From assembly GCF_001884045.1 (NCBI RefSeq), contig NZ_MACF01000055.1, positions 1 to 64,000 of the forward strand: 64,000 bases of DNA, given 5' to 3'. Shown one piece after another: positions 23,901 to 31,208 of this stretch. Each line of letters opens with the position of its first letter. The stretch's first letter is position 1. The notes under the pieces are model-generated. The model did no database searches and had not been told where the DNA came from. It was given only the letters and a program-made list of their open reading frames with translations. The DNA comes from Bacillus mobilis (GTDB lineage Bacteria > Bacillota > Bacilli > Bacillales > Bacillaceae_G). The translations under genes and the position numbers were made by a program.

Positions 23901-26900
23901 TCGATCCACTGTTTTGGCTGAAATGACATTTGCATCGTTTACTTGAGTAAATGTAGTGGTTGAAGTAGTGTTCTTACTTACAGGTGAAGTGTTTGGATCA
24001 ACGATAAAGTTATAGGAGATGGAAGCGCTATTTGAAATAGGGTTTGGATTTGGAATGCTAGTGATTACTACTTGGAATGAAGCTGTAATTGTAGTATTAG
24101 CATTGATGCTACCAATATTGATGCTAGCTGGTGTAACGCCTGGCTGAGTAACACTGTTAACTATAACGCTGTTTGGGACAAAAGCGGTTCCATTCGCAAT
24201 TGAATCAGATAGTAATACATTGTTCGCTGCAACATTTCCATCGTTAGTAAGAGCAAAGGTGTAAGTTAATACATCACCAACTTCCGCAAACGTTTTATCT
24301 ACAGATTTATTAGCATGGAGATTTGCTAGTCTAATTGTTGATGTAACAGAATTAGAATTTGCTGTTTTTGAAGTCGGTGGCAAACTTGGATTTACAGTAT
24401 ATAGATAAGAAGCGAAGGCGTTATTAATGATAGGATTTTGGGTCGTAATATTGATGACTGTTACTTGAAAGGATAAGGTGAAAGTAGCTCCTCCTGGTAT
24501 TGTACCAATAGGTACGAAAACGAGTGAATCTACATTTTGTAAAACACCGTTGAGTGTTACCGAACCTGGTGTTAATATCGTTCCATTTGGAAGTGAATCT
24601 GTTAGCTGTACGTTAGTTGCAGCTGTATTTCCACTGTTTGTAATAAGGATTGTATAACTTATCGTTTCGCCAATTGTGGCAAATTGTTTGTTAGTTGATT
24701 TTGTTAATGTTACATTCGCATTATTAATTTGAGTGGAAACGAGATTAGAAGAAATGTTTTTTGTAACTGGTGATTGGCTAGGGTTGACGGTATATTGATA
24801 AGAAGCGCTTGATCCATTAAATACGACGTTTGACGCGGGTATTGTATTTACTACTACTTGAAATGAAACATTTTTTGTTGTACCAGTTGGGATGGATCCA
24901 ATGTTCACACCGTTAGCGGGATTTGCGCCCACTTGTGTCGTGCCATCAATTGTTACACTGTTTACAACAAAAGTTGTTCCAGTAGGAATGACATCTGTAA
25001 AAATAACATTGTTTGCATTCGTATTACCTGTACCTGTAAAGGAAACGGTGTACGTTAGTATATCACCAATATCTGCAAAATTTTTATCTACTGCTTTCGT
25101 CATTGTTACAGTAGCATTATTCACTTGAGTGGAGACAATATTCGTCGTATCAGTCCCGCTTACTGCCGGTTGATTTGGCACAGGAATGTATTGATAAGTT
25201 GTTGTACCACTATTTAATATGGGATTTGTTTGCGGGATAGAAGGAACGAATACTTGAAATGAAACCGTAGTCGTAGAATTAGCAGCAATAGATCCAATTG
25301 ATATACCAGTAGCGGGATTTGCGCCAGCTTGGGTAACTCCGTTCACAGTTACGCTCCCTGGAATGAAAGTAGTCCCGCTAGGAATCGGGTCCGTATATAT
25401 AACATTTGTTGCAGCGATATTTCCTATATTAGCTAAGGCAATACTGTAAGTTAGCGTTTCACCAATATCGGTAAAAAGTTTATTAACTGATTTTGTGCCA
25501 TTAATATCTGCGAGGTTAACTTGTGTTCCAGCAGAGTTGCTTGTTGCAAGACCGTTAAAGGTCGTTCCACCGGCGATTGGTGTATATTGAAATGTAATAT
25601 TAGCAGTGTTAGAAATCGGATTTGGATTTGGCAGAGAAACGACAGTCGCTTGGAAAGTTACTGTACGAGAAGCACCATTATTGATTGTTCCAAGAGATAT
25701 ACCAGCGGCAGGATTTGCATTTGTTTGTGGTATGTTATCTACCATTACAGTGCCAGGTATAAAGGAAGTCCCATTAGGGAGAATGTCTGTCAAAATAACG
25801 TTATTGGCGGGAAGAAGTCCGGTATTAGGGATAGTAACTGTATAAGTGAGAATGTCTCCAATTGTAGCTACACTTTTATTCACGCTTTTCGTTGCTTGTA
25901 TATTAGGTGAGTTTATATTAATTTGTAAACCGACTGTATTTAACATGTATGCATCTCCTTTAGTTGTTAAACGGATTGCGGCAGATACTTGAGAATTTGT
26001 TAAATAGGGAGAAATATCAATGGAAGTAATGTCCCAGCCTTGTCTTCCTGCAGAGATGTTTGTACCTGAAGAAGCACTTTGATTTCGCGTTCCAAATGTC
26101 CCTGTTGTATCTAAGTTTCCTGCAGCATTATTAATTTGGGAACCGAAGAAATTATTTATGGCATTATTTGGTCCGGATAAAGCGTTTAATGAACTGAAAT
26201 TTGGTCCGAATAGAGCCTGATCCCCAATTAAATCAGCATCCCCTTCGGTAGAACTCAAAAATAATCGTCCGCTTACAGGTCCTCCGGAAGGTGTTAAAAA
26301 TCCTGAAACAGCTACATCTGCACTACCGGTATCAGCAGAAACACGGTTACCCGCTACATAAATGGTTAAGTTTCTTGCTGGCAATGTCCCATTTTGATAA
26401 GCGACAATGAGCGTCCATCCAGAAGAATTGATAGCCCCATTAGAAGCATCTAAAGGATCAACAAGTCCAGGGACAGAGCCAGTTGTATAAGAGCCAGATC
26501 CAGCAGCTTGAACGAGAGATGTTACATCTGCAGAACGTGTATAGAATCCAAATGTGACAGATCCAGAAACGAAAGTTTGATTTGAAGCTGTAACAGCCGA
26601 AGGGGTAATTGGGTATGTTGAAACAGGTGTAGTAAAAGAAACAGGGTTTCCTAAAACACTCGTAATGTTTTGATCACGAGATAAATAGTTTCCACCCCAA
26701 ACGAGTTCTGCGTAAAGAATCGTACTACCAGCAGGGATATTTAATACAGCGGTAGAACTATTTTGTGTATAGTTTAACGTTGTACCAGCAGGAAAAGTAG
26801 GTACTTGTAAAGCGGTATTCGTAGTTACGAATGCACCAATTGCCCCGATTGTACCAGCACGGTTTTGGTTACTAATTTTACTTAAACCTAGTGTGTTCCC

Positions 26901-26954
26901 TGTAATCGCAAGTGCCCCGTTAGTAGTGGTAGAAAATCGATTCGTAATGGGCAT
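11922..26954 (-). CDS. Giant DUF11-repeat surface-type protein (5010 aa)
   Basis: One uninterrupted 15-kb frame. Residues 1 to about 350 form a unique Ser/Thr/Asn/Gly-rich domain (AELVWGGNY, GWTLIVAYQN, GWDITSIDISPYL). Then I count 35 tandem DUF11 units of about 131 residues, each with a K-[ST]-x(2,10)-IGD-x-[IL]-TYT start, a TDxxPxGTxFxPxSVxxNG middle and a TxxFQV end. The last 40 residues are unique (NLNCFFDGERF...WAWIWWQ). No N-terminal signal peptide, LPXTG or transmembrane anchor is visible. The start follows GAGGTG with six-base spacing. It may be a spore-surface or cell-surface filamentous protein; the function is unknown. The repeats are diverged enough to be stable. Confidence 0.93.
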   Translation of the reverse strand: MPITNRFSTTTNGALAITGNTLGLSKISNQNRAGTIGAIGAFVTTNTALQVPTFPAGTTLNYTQNSSTAVLNIPAGSTILYAELVWGGNYLSRDQNITSVLGNPVSFTTPVSTYPITPSAVTASNQTFVSGSVTFGFYTRSADVTSLVQAAGSGSYTTGSVPGLVDPLDASNGAINSSGWTLIVAYQNGTLPARNLTIYVAGNRVSADTGSADVAVSGFLTPSGGPVSGRLFLSSTEGDADLIGDQALFGPNFSSLNALSGPNNAINNFFGSQINNAAGNLDTTGTFGTRNQSASSGTNISAGRQGWDITSIDISPYLTNSQVSAAIRLTTKGDAYMLNTVGLQININSPNIQATKSVNKSVATIGDILTYTVTIPNTGLLPANNVILTDILPNGTSFIPGTVMVDNIPQTNANPAAGISLGTINNGASRTVTFQATVVSLPNPNPISNTANITFQYTPIAGGTTFNGLATSNSAGTQVNLADINGTKSVNKLFTDIGETLTYSIALANIGNIAATNVIYTDPIPSGTTFIPGSVTVNGVTQAGANPATGISIGSIAANSTTTVSFQVFVPSIPQTNPILNSGTTTYQYIPVPNQPAVSGTDTTNIVSTQVNNATVTMTKAVDKNFADIGDILTYTVSFTGTGNTNANNVIFTDVIPTGTTFVVNSVTIDGTTQVGANPANGVNIGSIPTGTTKNVSFQVVVNTIPASNVVFNGSSASYQYTVNPSQSPVTKNISSNLVSTQINNANVTLTKSTNKQFATIGETISYTILITNSGNTAATNVQLTDSLPNGTILTPGSVTLNGVLQNVDSLVFVPIGTIPGGATFTLSFQVTVINITTQNPIINNAFASYLYTVNPSLPPTSKTANSNSVTSTIRLANLHANKSVDKTFAEVGDVLTYTFALTNDGNVAANNVLLSDSIANGTAFVPNSVIVNSVTQPGVTPASINIGSINANTTITASFQVVITSIPNPNPISNSASISYNFIVDPNTSPVSKNTTSTTTFTQVNDANVISAKTVDRAFATVGDILTYTVTLTNAGSVSADSPTFVDTNPDGTTFIPNTFLINGVLQNNADPNIGVPLPSIAANGSLTVSYQVTVTSLPTQNPTLNSSSTQYSFILNPGDPPTIETSVSNTVSTQINLANVVIVKEVDLTIADVGQPITYTISLANLGNTTANNVIVTDIIPNGSTIVPNSIFIGGTLQQGADPSTGLQVGSIPSGGFTTIVFQISANSLPSPNPVQNSAALQYSFIADPSLPAVVRNATSNIVTTQINTANIVATKLTSTNFADVGAVITYATILTNNGNIPASNVTFTDIIPAGTIFLPNTVTINGVPIANANPANGILIGTIGANSSRTVAFQVSVPTIPSPNPITNQSSTTFQYTYDASKSVVTQMVASNTVQTTINNATIAAVKSADKHFANVNDIITYTTTLTNNGNTLASNVIFTDVIPNGTSFIPNSVTVNGNTLPNTNPASGIAIDPINPNTSATISFQVIVNSIPSPNPIPNQSNTAYQYVIDPNLPPASANALSNVITTQINNATIVATKSVNTPTAAIGDIVTYTIAVTNTGNIPASATVLTDGLGAGASFVPNSVTIDNIPQPGLDPSLGIHLADIPPGDTVFITFQAQILAIPPSGTLTNNALVNYEYTVNPNQSPAVGSTVTNTTVTPIIDATLSINKTVNSRFATIGDTLTFTAIITNSGNTTANNVIFTDVIPNGTSFIPNSFTVNGTTIPNANPQNGINIGNLNSNASATLSFQVNITSLPNPNPIPNQSSLQYSFIVGINEPPVSRTVQSNKTFTQVNTASVIATKTASSAFAAVGDTITYTTTLTNSGNTTANTPVFIDILPPELSFVPDSVQINTIPQLGFRPDSGISLDSIPVGGTTTISFQAIVGSIPVTNPTLNQSSTTYSIIVDPTQPPVTETATSNPTLVQINEAIIQATKSVDRLFSDVAPGNSFLTYTVLLENIGNTTATNIIFTDPIPNNTVFIADSVRVGGVLLPGVNPANGVPIGDIIAGDFTNITFRVQVVSIPNPIFTIGPGGPNSPVVNGASIDYQFMTGPNLPLVSRSTTSNPVSTQINSGEITLVKSVDKTFATIGDTISYTITLSNPGNVTSQNIIFTDILPDGTTFISGTLTNDSGTQQIGNPANGIQIGNINPNGTAVITLNVLVTNIPSINPISNSSSVQFSHVVDPSQPSVSQMNVSNAVSTTINSAILTTQKSADKSIVSVGDTITYTTTITNTGNTAATNITFTSAIPASITFIPNSFTINGVQQSGAQPALGVTIPNIAPGETVTVTFQVNVISVPPSNSIMGNDTILYSYTVDPNGTPITTSISTNIVTNPVLDAMITMVKSVDQTLVTLGDTITYTTILTNSGNTNATNITFTDLIPDGTTFITDSVTIDGITQIGLNPNTGITIGLIAPNSSISIAFQVTATSTPAQNPIANSATASYTFIADPNAPIVSRTVTSNTVFTTINTATILSLKQVDKSFSRIGDTLTYTVALTNNGNSSAQNVIFTDTVPSGTAFIADTFSINGILQSGANPVNGVNIGTITAGTTVTISFQVTVTSLPTENPIVNFSSTSYQLVSPPDAETSISNPVSTQIKEALLSMTKNESVSFADIGQTAFYTTSISNIGNTDATNIVFTDVLPNGVTFVPNTLTVDGVLQPDANPNTGVLLATLPPNEIYSIVFQVTVNSIPPINPAPNTASTTYEFTVDPVNPPVLSAATSNTTLLQINNANIISTKTTDLTFADVGNTITFTLNLPNTGNVTATDVTVIDTLDSNLTFVPNSFTVNGQTIPNADLSTGVNIGSINGGTAAIITFQATVTTLPINNPISNSALTTYRYIVDPDQSPITTSNQSNTTTTQINSAILTAQKNSNVSTVDIGQDIIYSVTITNSGNVNATNVIFTDVIPDGTSFEPNSFTLNGTIIENANTITGVPIGDIAPNESAIVEFHITSNEIPAINPITNQASVSFQHIVNPDNPPVSKNITSNSVITTIESAILTTTKIGDKAFATIGDTITYTTTITNTGNIPANNVIFSDPIPSWTQFVAGSVIVDGTPLPSTSITSGIGINTIIPNQTVTIIFQVQIVSNPSTFTPELQNLAFVNFQYNVGNALQAQPGNVETNVFVTSIHSAILSAVKTASTAFANIGDTITYTVLIQNSGSTNATNVNFSDLIPAGTTFIENSFAVNGSTIPGANPNNGVNIGTVSTNSSLTVTFQVIVTSTPPSNPITNVASVQYEFLVDPTSPPVTGTITSNSASTQINNATVTTVLEANRTIVSIGDIITYTATLTNTGNFPANSVLLINGVPEGALFVPNSVTLNGISLPDASPTLGIPVGIIAPGDSATITFQFLANSIPPQGAIINQALTSYTYIVDPSQPPVTATSSSNTVNTAVVDASLSVIKNTDSLVQSTDGTITYTVVVQNNGNTTANTVTLTDLVPEGTAFIPDSVTINGVSAPGTDPNVGISLNSIAPSEIVTVTFQVIVQSIPSVNPISNIARIDYTFIADPTAPIISRTITSNPAFTQISDANVLSLKAVNAQQATTGDILTYTITLENTGNIPATNLIFSDTLPEGTTFVDNSFTLNGTTILGANPNVGVTLPNLAANATHLIAFQVLINDPFSQQSITNQSNTTYTIQPDPGQPPITETSTSNIVITNFVQAQLTITKTSNPITVDIGGTILYISEVKNSGNVDAINIIFTDSIPVGTTFVLDSVTINGVLQPDANPENGIPIGKIPPNSSKTILFQVQTNNPPTETEIVNQSSVTYQYISIPTAPPVNRSANSNIVTTSLQNANIISVKSADVTFVSIGQFITYTNTLQNIGTVPANNTVFIDNIPEGTIFIEDSLSINNVIQPGTNPENGVTLGTIQPDETVTISFQVQLTNIPEDNTVINISDTSYEYQIDPSSPIIQRRSLSNTVNTEVRTANVSAIKSANRSITRIGQIITYTIAVTNAGTVPITNTLLIDAIAAGTTFVPDSILVDGIPRPNENPSTGISLNIILPNNTIIVTFQVNVDSIPSQNNMNNIAVIHYEYQPDQSLPPISETTSSNTTNIQFIDAILIATKSANTVLANIDETIEYTVLIQNNGSTTTNSIFFTDIIEDGTVFISGSVTVNNTVLPAADPNIGFSIPNITSGQVATITFQVSVTNLPAANPTPNTANIVYDFIFNPDFAPIQKSTTSNTTFVQINDADIVSLKTVDLTSVTIGDVLTYTTTLTNTGNTDATALVFTDNIPGGTTFIDGSVLVNNIPQLNANPSTGILLGTIAPNISIPVTFSVTVVALPASGRIQNQSTSRYTINSEEQISTSNITFTEVISANIIATKTTPIQYADLQTIIPYTISITNNGNIQVENIIVTDIIPANTSFIENSVIVNGSARPNDNPLSGIQLDNIPPNTTATILFQVRVTSIPQTNPISNTSTIEYQYTLPNQPPITETIISSAAVTTINHATLNSNKTVDLAFATVGDALTYTITLNQTGNVAVNDVIIQDIIPQGTTFIENSVIVNGETLPGVNPVSGIPIGTIIVDGDAIVSFQVTVTTIPTPNELNNNAITTFNYIVNPNNVPVTNTTTTNTVTTTVQNDNVIAIKSVDVTNALPAQTLTYTITIMNSGNVTIEDLLVIDTIPIDTTFVAGSVTINGINQPNENPENGITLGNLAHNDSVIITFQVTISSSTLQPTINNDATVSYTVIIDPDEPPITITKQTNTVTTTLIEPIINIEKTADKSIVVIGDVITFTLEVFNDSTIPTISTSVIDTIPAGTTFIENSVTINGTSVPNVRPDTGINIGSLSAGTVATITFQVLVTSIPSNSTIINSATVTAAFQLTPQDPIITFIVNSNIVRIPVQFITTTVTKNASVSSAYLNQYFDYTVRITNTSKISLSNISLQDTIPAGLQFINGTVFINGERSPLANPNIGFLVATNLEPNETIIVLFTVQVISPPVNNEFKNTANISLQLQVSPTDPPITVTVTSNENIVTFVPENPDETLPNLNCFFDGERFIRITPRNIRNYLWAWIWWQ

Positions 26955-26989
26955 TTTTTCACCTCATTTGCATATAGTTTTGGTCAAAA

Positions 26990-26998
26990 TACGATATG
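26990..26998 (-). promoter_or_regulatory. Possible sporulation -10 element upstream of the DUF11 gene
   Basis: The minus strand reads CATATCGTA, which fits the CATAnnnTA -10 consensus of mother-cell sigma factors (SigK; SigE is similar), about 36 bp before the start codon. No convincing -35 partner is seen, so this is only suggestive. Confidence 0.3.
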
Positions 26999-27036
26999 CA
27001 TATAAACAATCAAAAGGAACATGTATAATTGAACTA

Positions 27037-27069
27037 TAAATTCCTTCCTTAATCATTGGAAGGAATTTA
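27037..27069. terminator. Hairpin between isochorismatase and DUF11 genes
   Basis: TAAATTCCTTCC and GGAAGGAATTTA form a 12-bp stem with a 9-nt loop upstream of the giant gene. Confidence 0.5.
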
Positions 27070-27431
27070 ATAGTAACAAGGGCTATTTTTAAATCAGTTA
27101 ATATTAACATTAAAGGAAACTCCAGGGACACAAACATTGATTTATAAAACTGCATTTGTTCCTCTATTTTGTTTATTTTGACTTTTGGATAGCACCACAT
27201 GCCCATCAACTTAAGAATTTAGAATTACCCCAAAATGAAAAAAATAAGCTTTTTGTTACTTAATAACGGTGTGTCTGTAGCCCTAAAAGGGGCATTTAAT
27301 TATTAGAATATAATTATTACATTATCGCATACAGTAAAACATATATTTAATAATAGGAAACAGGATTAATACCTTAGCTAAATTTAAATGATTCGTACTA
27401 TATCTATCAAGAAAAACCTATTCAAGATTAA

Positions 27432-27962
27432 TTAAAATTCAATTATCTGAGCTTTTTTCAAATCAGCAAACCATTCACCTATTATATCGTTATGATGCTT
27501 AATAATTTGGGATGCCGATAATAATGTAGTGTCATATGTACTATGCCCATCTTCAACAAGAGTAACATCATACCCTAAGCTATATGCACGTCGACACGTC
27601 GCATCTATACATATTTCAGACTGAACGCCTGTAATCACAATGTGTTCGATGTCCCTTTTATTCAATTCTTGTTGAAGACTTGTTTCATGAAATGAATCAG
27701 GGTGGTTTTTTTCAAGAACGATATCTTCAGATAGTGGAGCTACAGATTCATGAATTGCCCATTCCGGATTTCCATGCTCTAATAAAGATCCTGTTTTCCC
27801 ATTAAACTTCATGTAAAAAATAGGCGCTTGGACAGTACGAGCTTTATGGATTAACAATTGAATGTTTTTTAATAATTCAATTCCTTTATATAGCATTCTT
27901 TCTTCTTTAAATGAACCCACTTGTACATCTATAATAAGCAATGCTGCATAGCCTTTTATCAT
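27432..27962 (-). CDS. Isochorismatase-family cysteine hydrolase
   Basis: A 176-residue cysteine hydrolase with the family triad: Asp in ALLIIDVQ, Lys in VLEKNHPDSF, and Cys in ITGVQSEICIDATCRRA. This fold covers nicotinamidases, isochorismatases and related amidases; the substrate cannot be told. The start at 27962 (MIKGYAALL) follows GAGGTGG at proper spacing; a 12-residue longer frame lacks one. Its neighbours give no pathway context. Confidence 0.88.
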   Translation of the reverse strand: MIKGYAALLIIDVQVGSFKEERMLYKGIELLKNIQLLIHKARTVQAPIFYMKFNGKTGSLLEHGNPEWAIHESVAPLSEDIVLEKNHPDSFHETSLQQELNKRDIEHIVITGVQSEICIDATCRRAYSLGYDVTLVEDGHSTYDTTLLSASQIIKHHNDIIGEWFADLKKAQIIEF

Positions 27963-28019
27963 AAACGACCACCTCACATTTTGATTAAAATCATACAAGT
28001 AAAATATGTATAAAATAAG

Positions 28020-28049
28020 TATCCATTTTTAAAGTATCCAAAATGGATA
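28020..28049. promoter_or_regulatory. Inverted repeat upstream of the isochorismatase gene
   Basis: TATCCATTTT and AAAATGGATA form a perfect 10-bp inverted repeat with a 10-nt spacer about 60 bp upstream of the start. It could be an operator or a terminator stem. Confidence 0.4.
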
Positions 28050-28155
28050 GAGAATATAAATATGTGGAATCATGAATTTTTTTATCTTCAAGCTAGAAAT
28101 GAATACATTAATAAAGTTTGTATTGCTTAATGTAGCCTAGAGGTGTTTGAATGTA

Positions 28156-28254
28156 GTGAATTTCGCACGTACAGTGTTAAGTGGCGCAAAAGATGGAGAT
28201 AACTTCAAAGTCTTACCTATCGCAACGATGGGGATGAAGAATGACCATAAATAG
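28156..28254 (+). CDS. Small ORF, 32 codons, unrecognised
   Basis: A GTG start ten bases after AGGTG encodes VNFARTVLSGAKDGD to MKNDHK and ends inside a terminator hairpin (28253-28278, AGAACCTGTT stem). It may be a real small gene or the 3' remnant of a longer one. I do not recognise the sequence. Confidence 0.3.
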   Translation: MNFARTVLSGAKDGDNFKVLPIATMGMKNDHK

Positions 28255-28278
28255 AACCTGTTGTTTATAACAGGTTCT
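28253..28278 (+). terminator. Hairpin at the end of the small ORF
   Basis: AGAACCTGTT/AACAGGTTCT, 10-bp perfect stem, 6-nt loop. Confidence 0.55.
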
Positions 28279-28426
28279 AATCAGAGTTATAGGCTCAATT
28301 ACAGGAACTACAGATCTACTGGGGGGTAGTGTAATTCCTGATTAAAATTAAGATATGTTAAAAAATTTTAAATATGATTAATCAAATGATAACTAAACAA
28401 AATCGTTATTTTAAAGTGACTCAAAA

Positions 28427-29663
28427 AAGAGCACAGATATAAATGTGCTCTTAGAGAGGTAGGTTAAGTATCCTATTGGCCATTGTTCAAAGTTAATATA
28501 TGTACGTTTAACTAAAAAGTGAAAAATAAAAACAGGATAGTTAGAAAAAAGCTAACTGTTTCATTGCAACTTGTAAAAAAGAATGTGGGAGGTTCAAAAA
28601 AGAAACTATATATAATTATACAAGTAAAACAGAATTGTACAGCATGAAAAGGAGCACTACATAAGTGAGTGCTCATCGATAAGGAGGTAACTTTTTTAGC
28701 TAAACACCCTTCTTAAAGAATATGCTGGAAAAGTGGGAAATAAAACTAAAATATAGTAACTAATGATGTTATGAATAACAATTTATAGGGAGAGGTTTAA
28801 TGTTGTTATTATTTAAATAATAAAGCAGCTAGCTCAATGAACTAACTGCTTTATTGTCCAACAATAACGATACCCACAATACGTTGTAACTTAAAGTTAC
28901 AACTATAGTATAAACGGAATTAAAAATATTATGTAAAATTAAAAGTGAGCTAAATAAGGAAACTAAAAAGAGCACTAGGTACAAGTGCTCTTTAAAAGAA
29001 GACCCTATGAGTTAATAGCTACATATCCGTAATATATGATGACAAACAAGTTAATATAAAAGAGCATTCAGCAGAAAACTAACTGCTCATTCCTAGAAGA
29101 AAAGGAAAAACAAAATTAAAGAAGTCACTGTGAATTCAAGCTGCATCAGCCCATCTATAGCATTGGACATAATGAATAGAAACAATAAGGTCATTAAAAC
29201 TCACTTATAAAAACGTAAAGGAGGCACTGCTTAAATTGTAGTATCTCCTTTTAAAAAAGTTAAGTTCAGCTTTACTTCTGAAATCAAAACAGATAATAAA
29301 GTTGTTTATTTCCTTGTGAAACTAAAGCTACCATATAGTTGAATAATATAAATTGTTTTATTCGAATATATAGTTTTAACATTGACTTTCCGTCCTTATC
29401 CAATAACGGAGTAAATTCCCCTGCATATCCACTCAACTAAATAAATGATGAATTCCTATTTCTTTATCTACCATTATTACTCGTGAACACATAATTTAGA
29501 ATTTTATTCGGAAAAACTCAAAAAGGCAGCTAGAAAAAACTAACTGCTCTAGTAAATACTATGAATACAATGTTTATTCGTATTCAAACTTGGATTACCT
29601 ATATTGTTAACATGCCCTAAAAATTTATTCAATAAAAGAGCAGTTAGCCCAGTCTAACTGCTC
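28427..29663. repeat. Family of interspersed small hairpins
   Basis: At least eight stem-loops with related arms occur within 1.24 kb. AAGAGCACA/ACT type: 28427-28452, 28652-28674, 28967-28993. GAGCAGTTAG/CTAACTGCTC type: 28537-28560, 28819-28855, 29062-29088, 29525-29548, 29638-29663. The last has a perfect 10-bp stem. Spacing is 90-450 bp. They may be terminators of vanished small genes or a mobile hairpin family. Confidence 0.6.
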
Positions 29664-30019
29664 GATGCAGAGGTATTGTATGCCGAGTTATTGATTTTAT
29701 TCAAGGAATAAAGAAATTGTATTTATTTGAAAAATATAGTTGAAGAATTTTATAGAGAAAATGTAGCAAATTCTATATTACAAGAGATACAAGGTGTAGC
29801 TCCAATAGAAGACAGAAGTACGAAGACCTAAACAACTTTCTGAACCAAATTTTAGTAAGGCTTCAACTAATTTAACTGCATTTGAAACAAAACTAAATAG
29901 TAAAACCTAATTAAATGTGAAATTCAACTAAAATTTAATTCTACATAAGTAACAAAAGATATTCATGAAAATGGATACTTTCTCTTCTAAAAAGTATCTA
30001 TTTTATGTCCATGTACAAG

Positions 30020-30046
30020 TGTAGAAAGACATAAAAGTCTAAACTA
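30020..30046 (+). repeat. Tn7-like end remnant (TnsB-site-like)
   Basis: TGTAGAAAGACATAAAAGTC followed by TAAACTA resembles the left end at 37724 (TGTACAAAGACATGAAACTC, TAAACTA). A related downstream stretch (TTGATAAATAG...) recurs near 34590. Confidence 0.45.
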
Positions 30047-30149
30047 AAATCTCACAAATAATTGTTGATAAATAGTAATTACCATATAGCAATAGGATTT
30101 GTAAATAATAATCAAACCACATACCTAAAATCTCGAAGATTATACTTTA

Positions 30150-30263
30150 ATGAAAAGAATTCGAGGACTTTTTGCAAAGTACGAAAAATTAGAACGTGAA
30201 CTTAAAGAAGTTAAATATTGCTTGTTGAAAGCAATATTTGTAGCACATAAGATTAATACGTAA
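30150..30263 (+). CDS. Small ORF, 37 codons, unrecognised
   Basis: Begins MKRIRGLFAKYEKLEREL and is helical and charged, possibly coiled-coil. No strong ribosome binding site, so it may be the 5' or 3' remainder of a broken gene. Confidence 0.3.
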   Translation: MKRIRGLFAKYEKLERELKEVKYCLLKAIFVAHKINT

Positions 30264-30376
30264 AGCAATTATCTTTATATAATCTTGATATGAATTTTAC
30301 TTTGTCTTTCTATAAATATGATTTTATCTAAATATAAACAAATTACACTCTCCTTATAAAGCATCGAGGAGAGATA

Positions 30377-31192
30377 ATGATGAATCCATTTAGAAAAACA
30401 ACCCTGTTTGTATTTACACTATCAGTATTAAATACAAACATTGGTATGTCACATGGTGATATTCCTATATTTACTAAAATACAACCTGCAATACCACAAG
30501 AGGAGAATGCAAAATCAGAAGTAGAATATATGAGAAATGAATCAGTAGAATCAGAAAAGGTACTTGAAAAAGAAAATAGGCCCATAGAGCAAGAAAAAGT
30601 GATAGTAAGGCCATTGGATGTGCCGCTGATTCTACAAAAACCAGAATTGATGAGAGGTTGTGAAGTAACGAGCCTTGCTATGGTGTTGCAATTTTCAGGT
30701 GTACAAGTCGATAAGATGGAACTCGCTGCAAAGATAAAGTCTGTACCATTTCAGGGAAAGGGTATAAAGGGGAATATGCACAAAGGGTTTATTGGGGATA
30801 TAGCTACATTTGATAAACCTGGACTAGGTGTTTATGTAGAGCCGATTTTAGAATTGGCAAAGGAGTATGTTTCAGAAGAGAAAGTGAAGGATCTAAGTCA
30901 CAAAGAACCTCAGCAAATATATGAGGCGATAGACAGAGGGCAACCTGTATGGGTATTAACAAATGCCCGTTTTAAACGGTTACCTGATGATGAATTTTAT
31001 ACATGGCGTACAGATGCAGGAGAAATGAAAGTGACATATCACCAGCATAGTGTCGTTGTGACCGATTATGATGAACAATATGTATATATTAACGATCCAC
31101 TAAAGAAGGACAAACACAGAGCAATTGATCGGAATAGTTTTGAACAAGCCTGGATTCAAATGGGAAGACAAGCGATGACAGTTTCAATGTAA
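30377..31192 (+). CDS. C39-like cysteine peptidase family protein, exported
   Basis: 271 residues. A hydrophobic N-terminus (TTLFVFTLSVLNTNIGMSHG) looks like a signal sequence, followed by an acidic linker, then a papain-like C39_2 domain: PLILQKPELMRGCEVTSLAMVLQFSG with the likely catalytic Cys near 95, and YHQHSVVVTDYDEQYVYINDP with the His/Asp part. GAGGAGAG precedes the start. A two-component system begins 17 bp downstream, so the three may be co-transcribed. The substrate is unknown; it may cleave a peptide at the cell surface. Confidence 0.8.
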   Translation: MMNPFRKTTLFVFTLSVLNTNIGMSHGDIPIFTKIQPAIPQEENAKSEVEYMRNESVESEKVLEKENRPIEQEKVIVRPLDVPLILQKPELMRGCEVTSLAMVLQFSGVQVDKMELAAKIKSVPFQGKGIKGNMHKGFIGDIATFDKPGLGVYVEPILELAKEYVSEEKVKDLSHKEPQQIYEAIDRGQPVWVLTNARFKRLPDDEFYTWRTDAGEMKVTYHQHSVVVTDYDEQYVYINDPLKKDKHRAIDRNSFEQAWIQMGRQAMTVSM

Positions 31193-31208
31193 AACGAACG
31201 TAGATTGG

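Larger units (their letters stand above)
28279..30376. other. 2.1-kb region without convincing genes
   Basis: Stops are frequent in all frames. The stretch contains the hairpin family described separately, a short decayed frame near 29730-29830 (EEFYRENVANSILQEIQG), a 37-codon ORF at 30150, and a Tn7-end-like sequence at 30020-30046. Confidence 0.5.

Noticed and set aside
12127-25910. Many plus-strand frames of 60-130 codons opposite the giant gene
   Set aside because: They are antisense shadows of the repeat-coding strand; similar frames recur at each repeat and lack ribosome sites.
28427-29663. CRISPR array
   Set aside because: The hairpins are unevenly spaced, arms vary, there are no constant-length spacers and no cas genes in the window.
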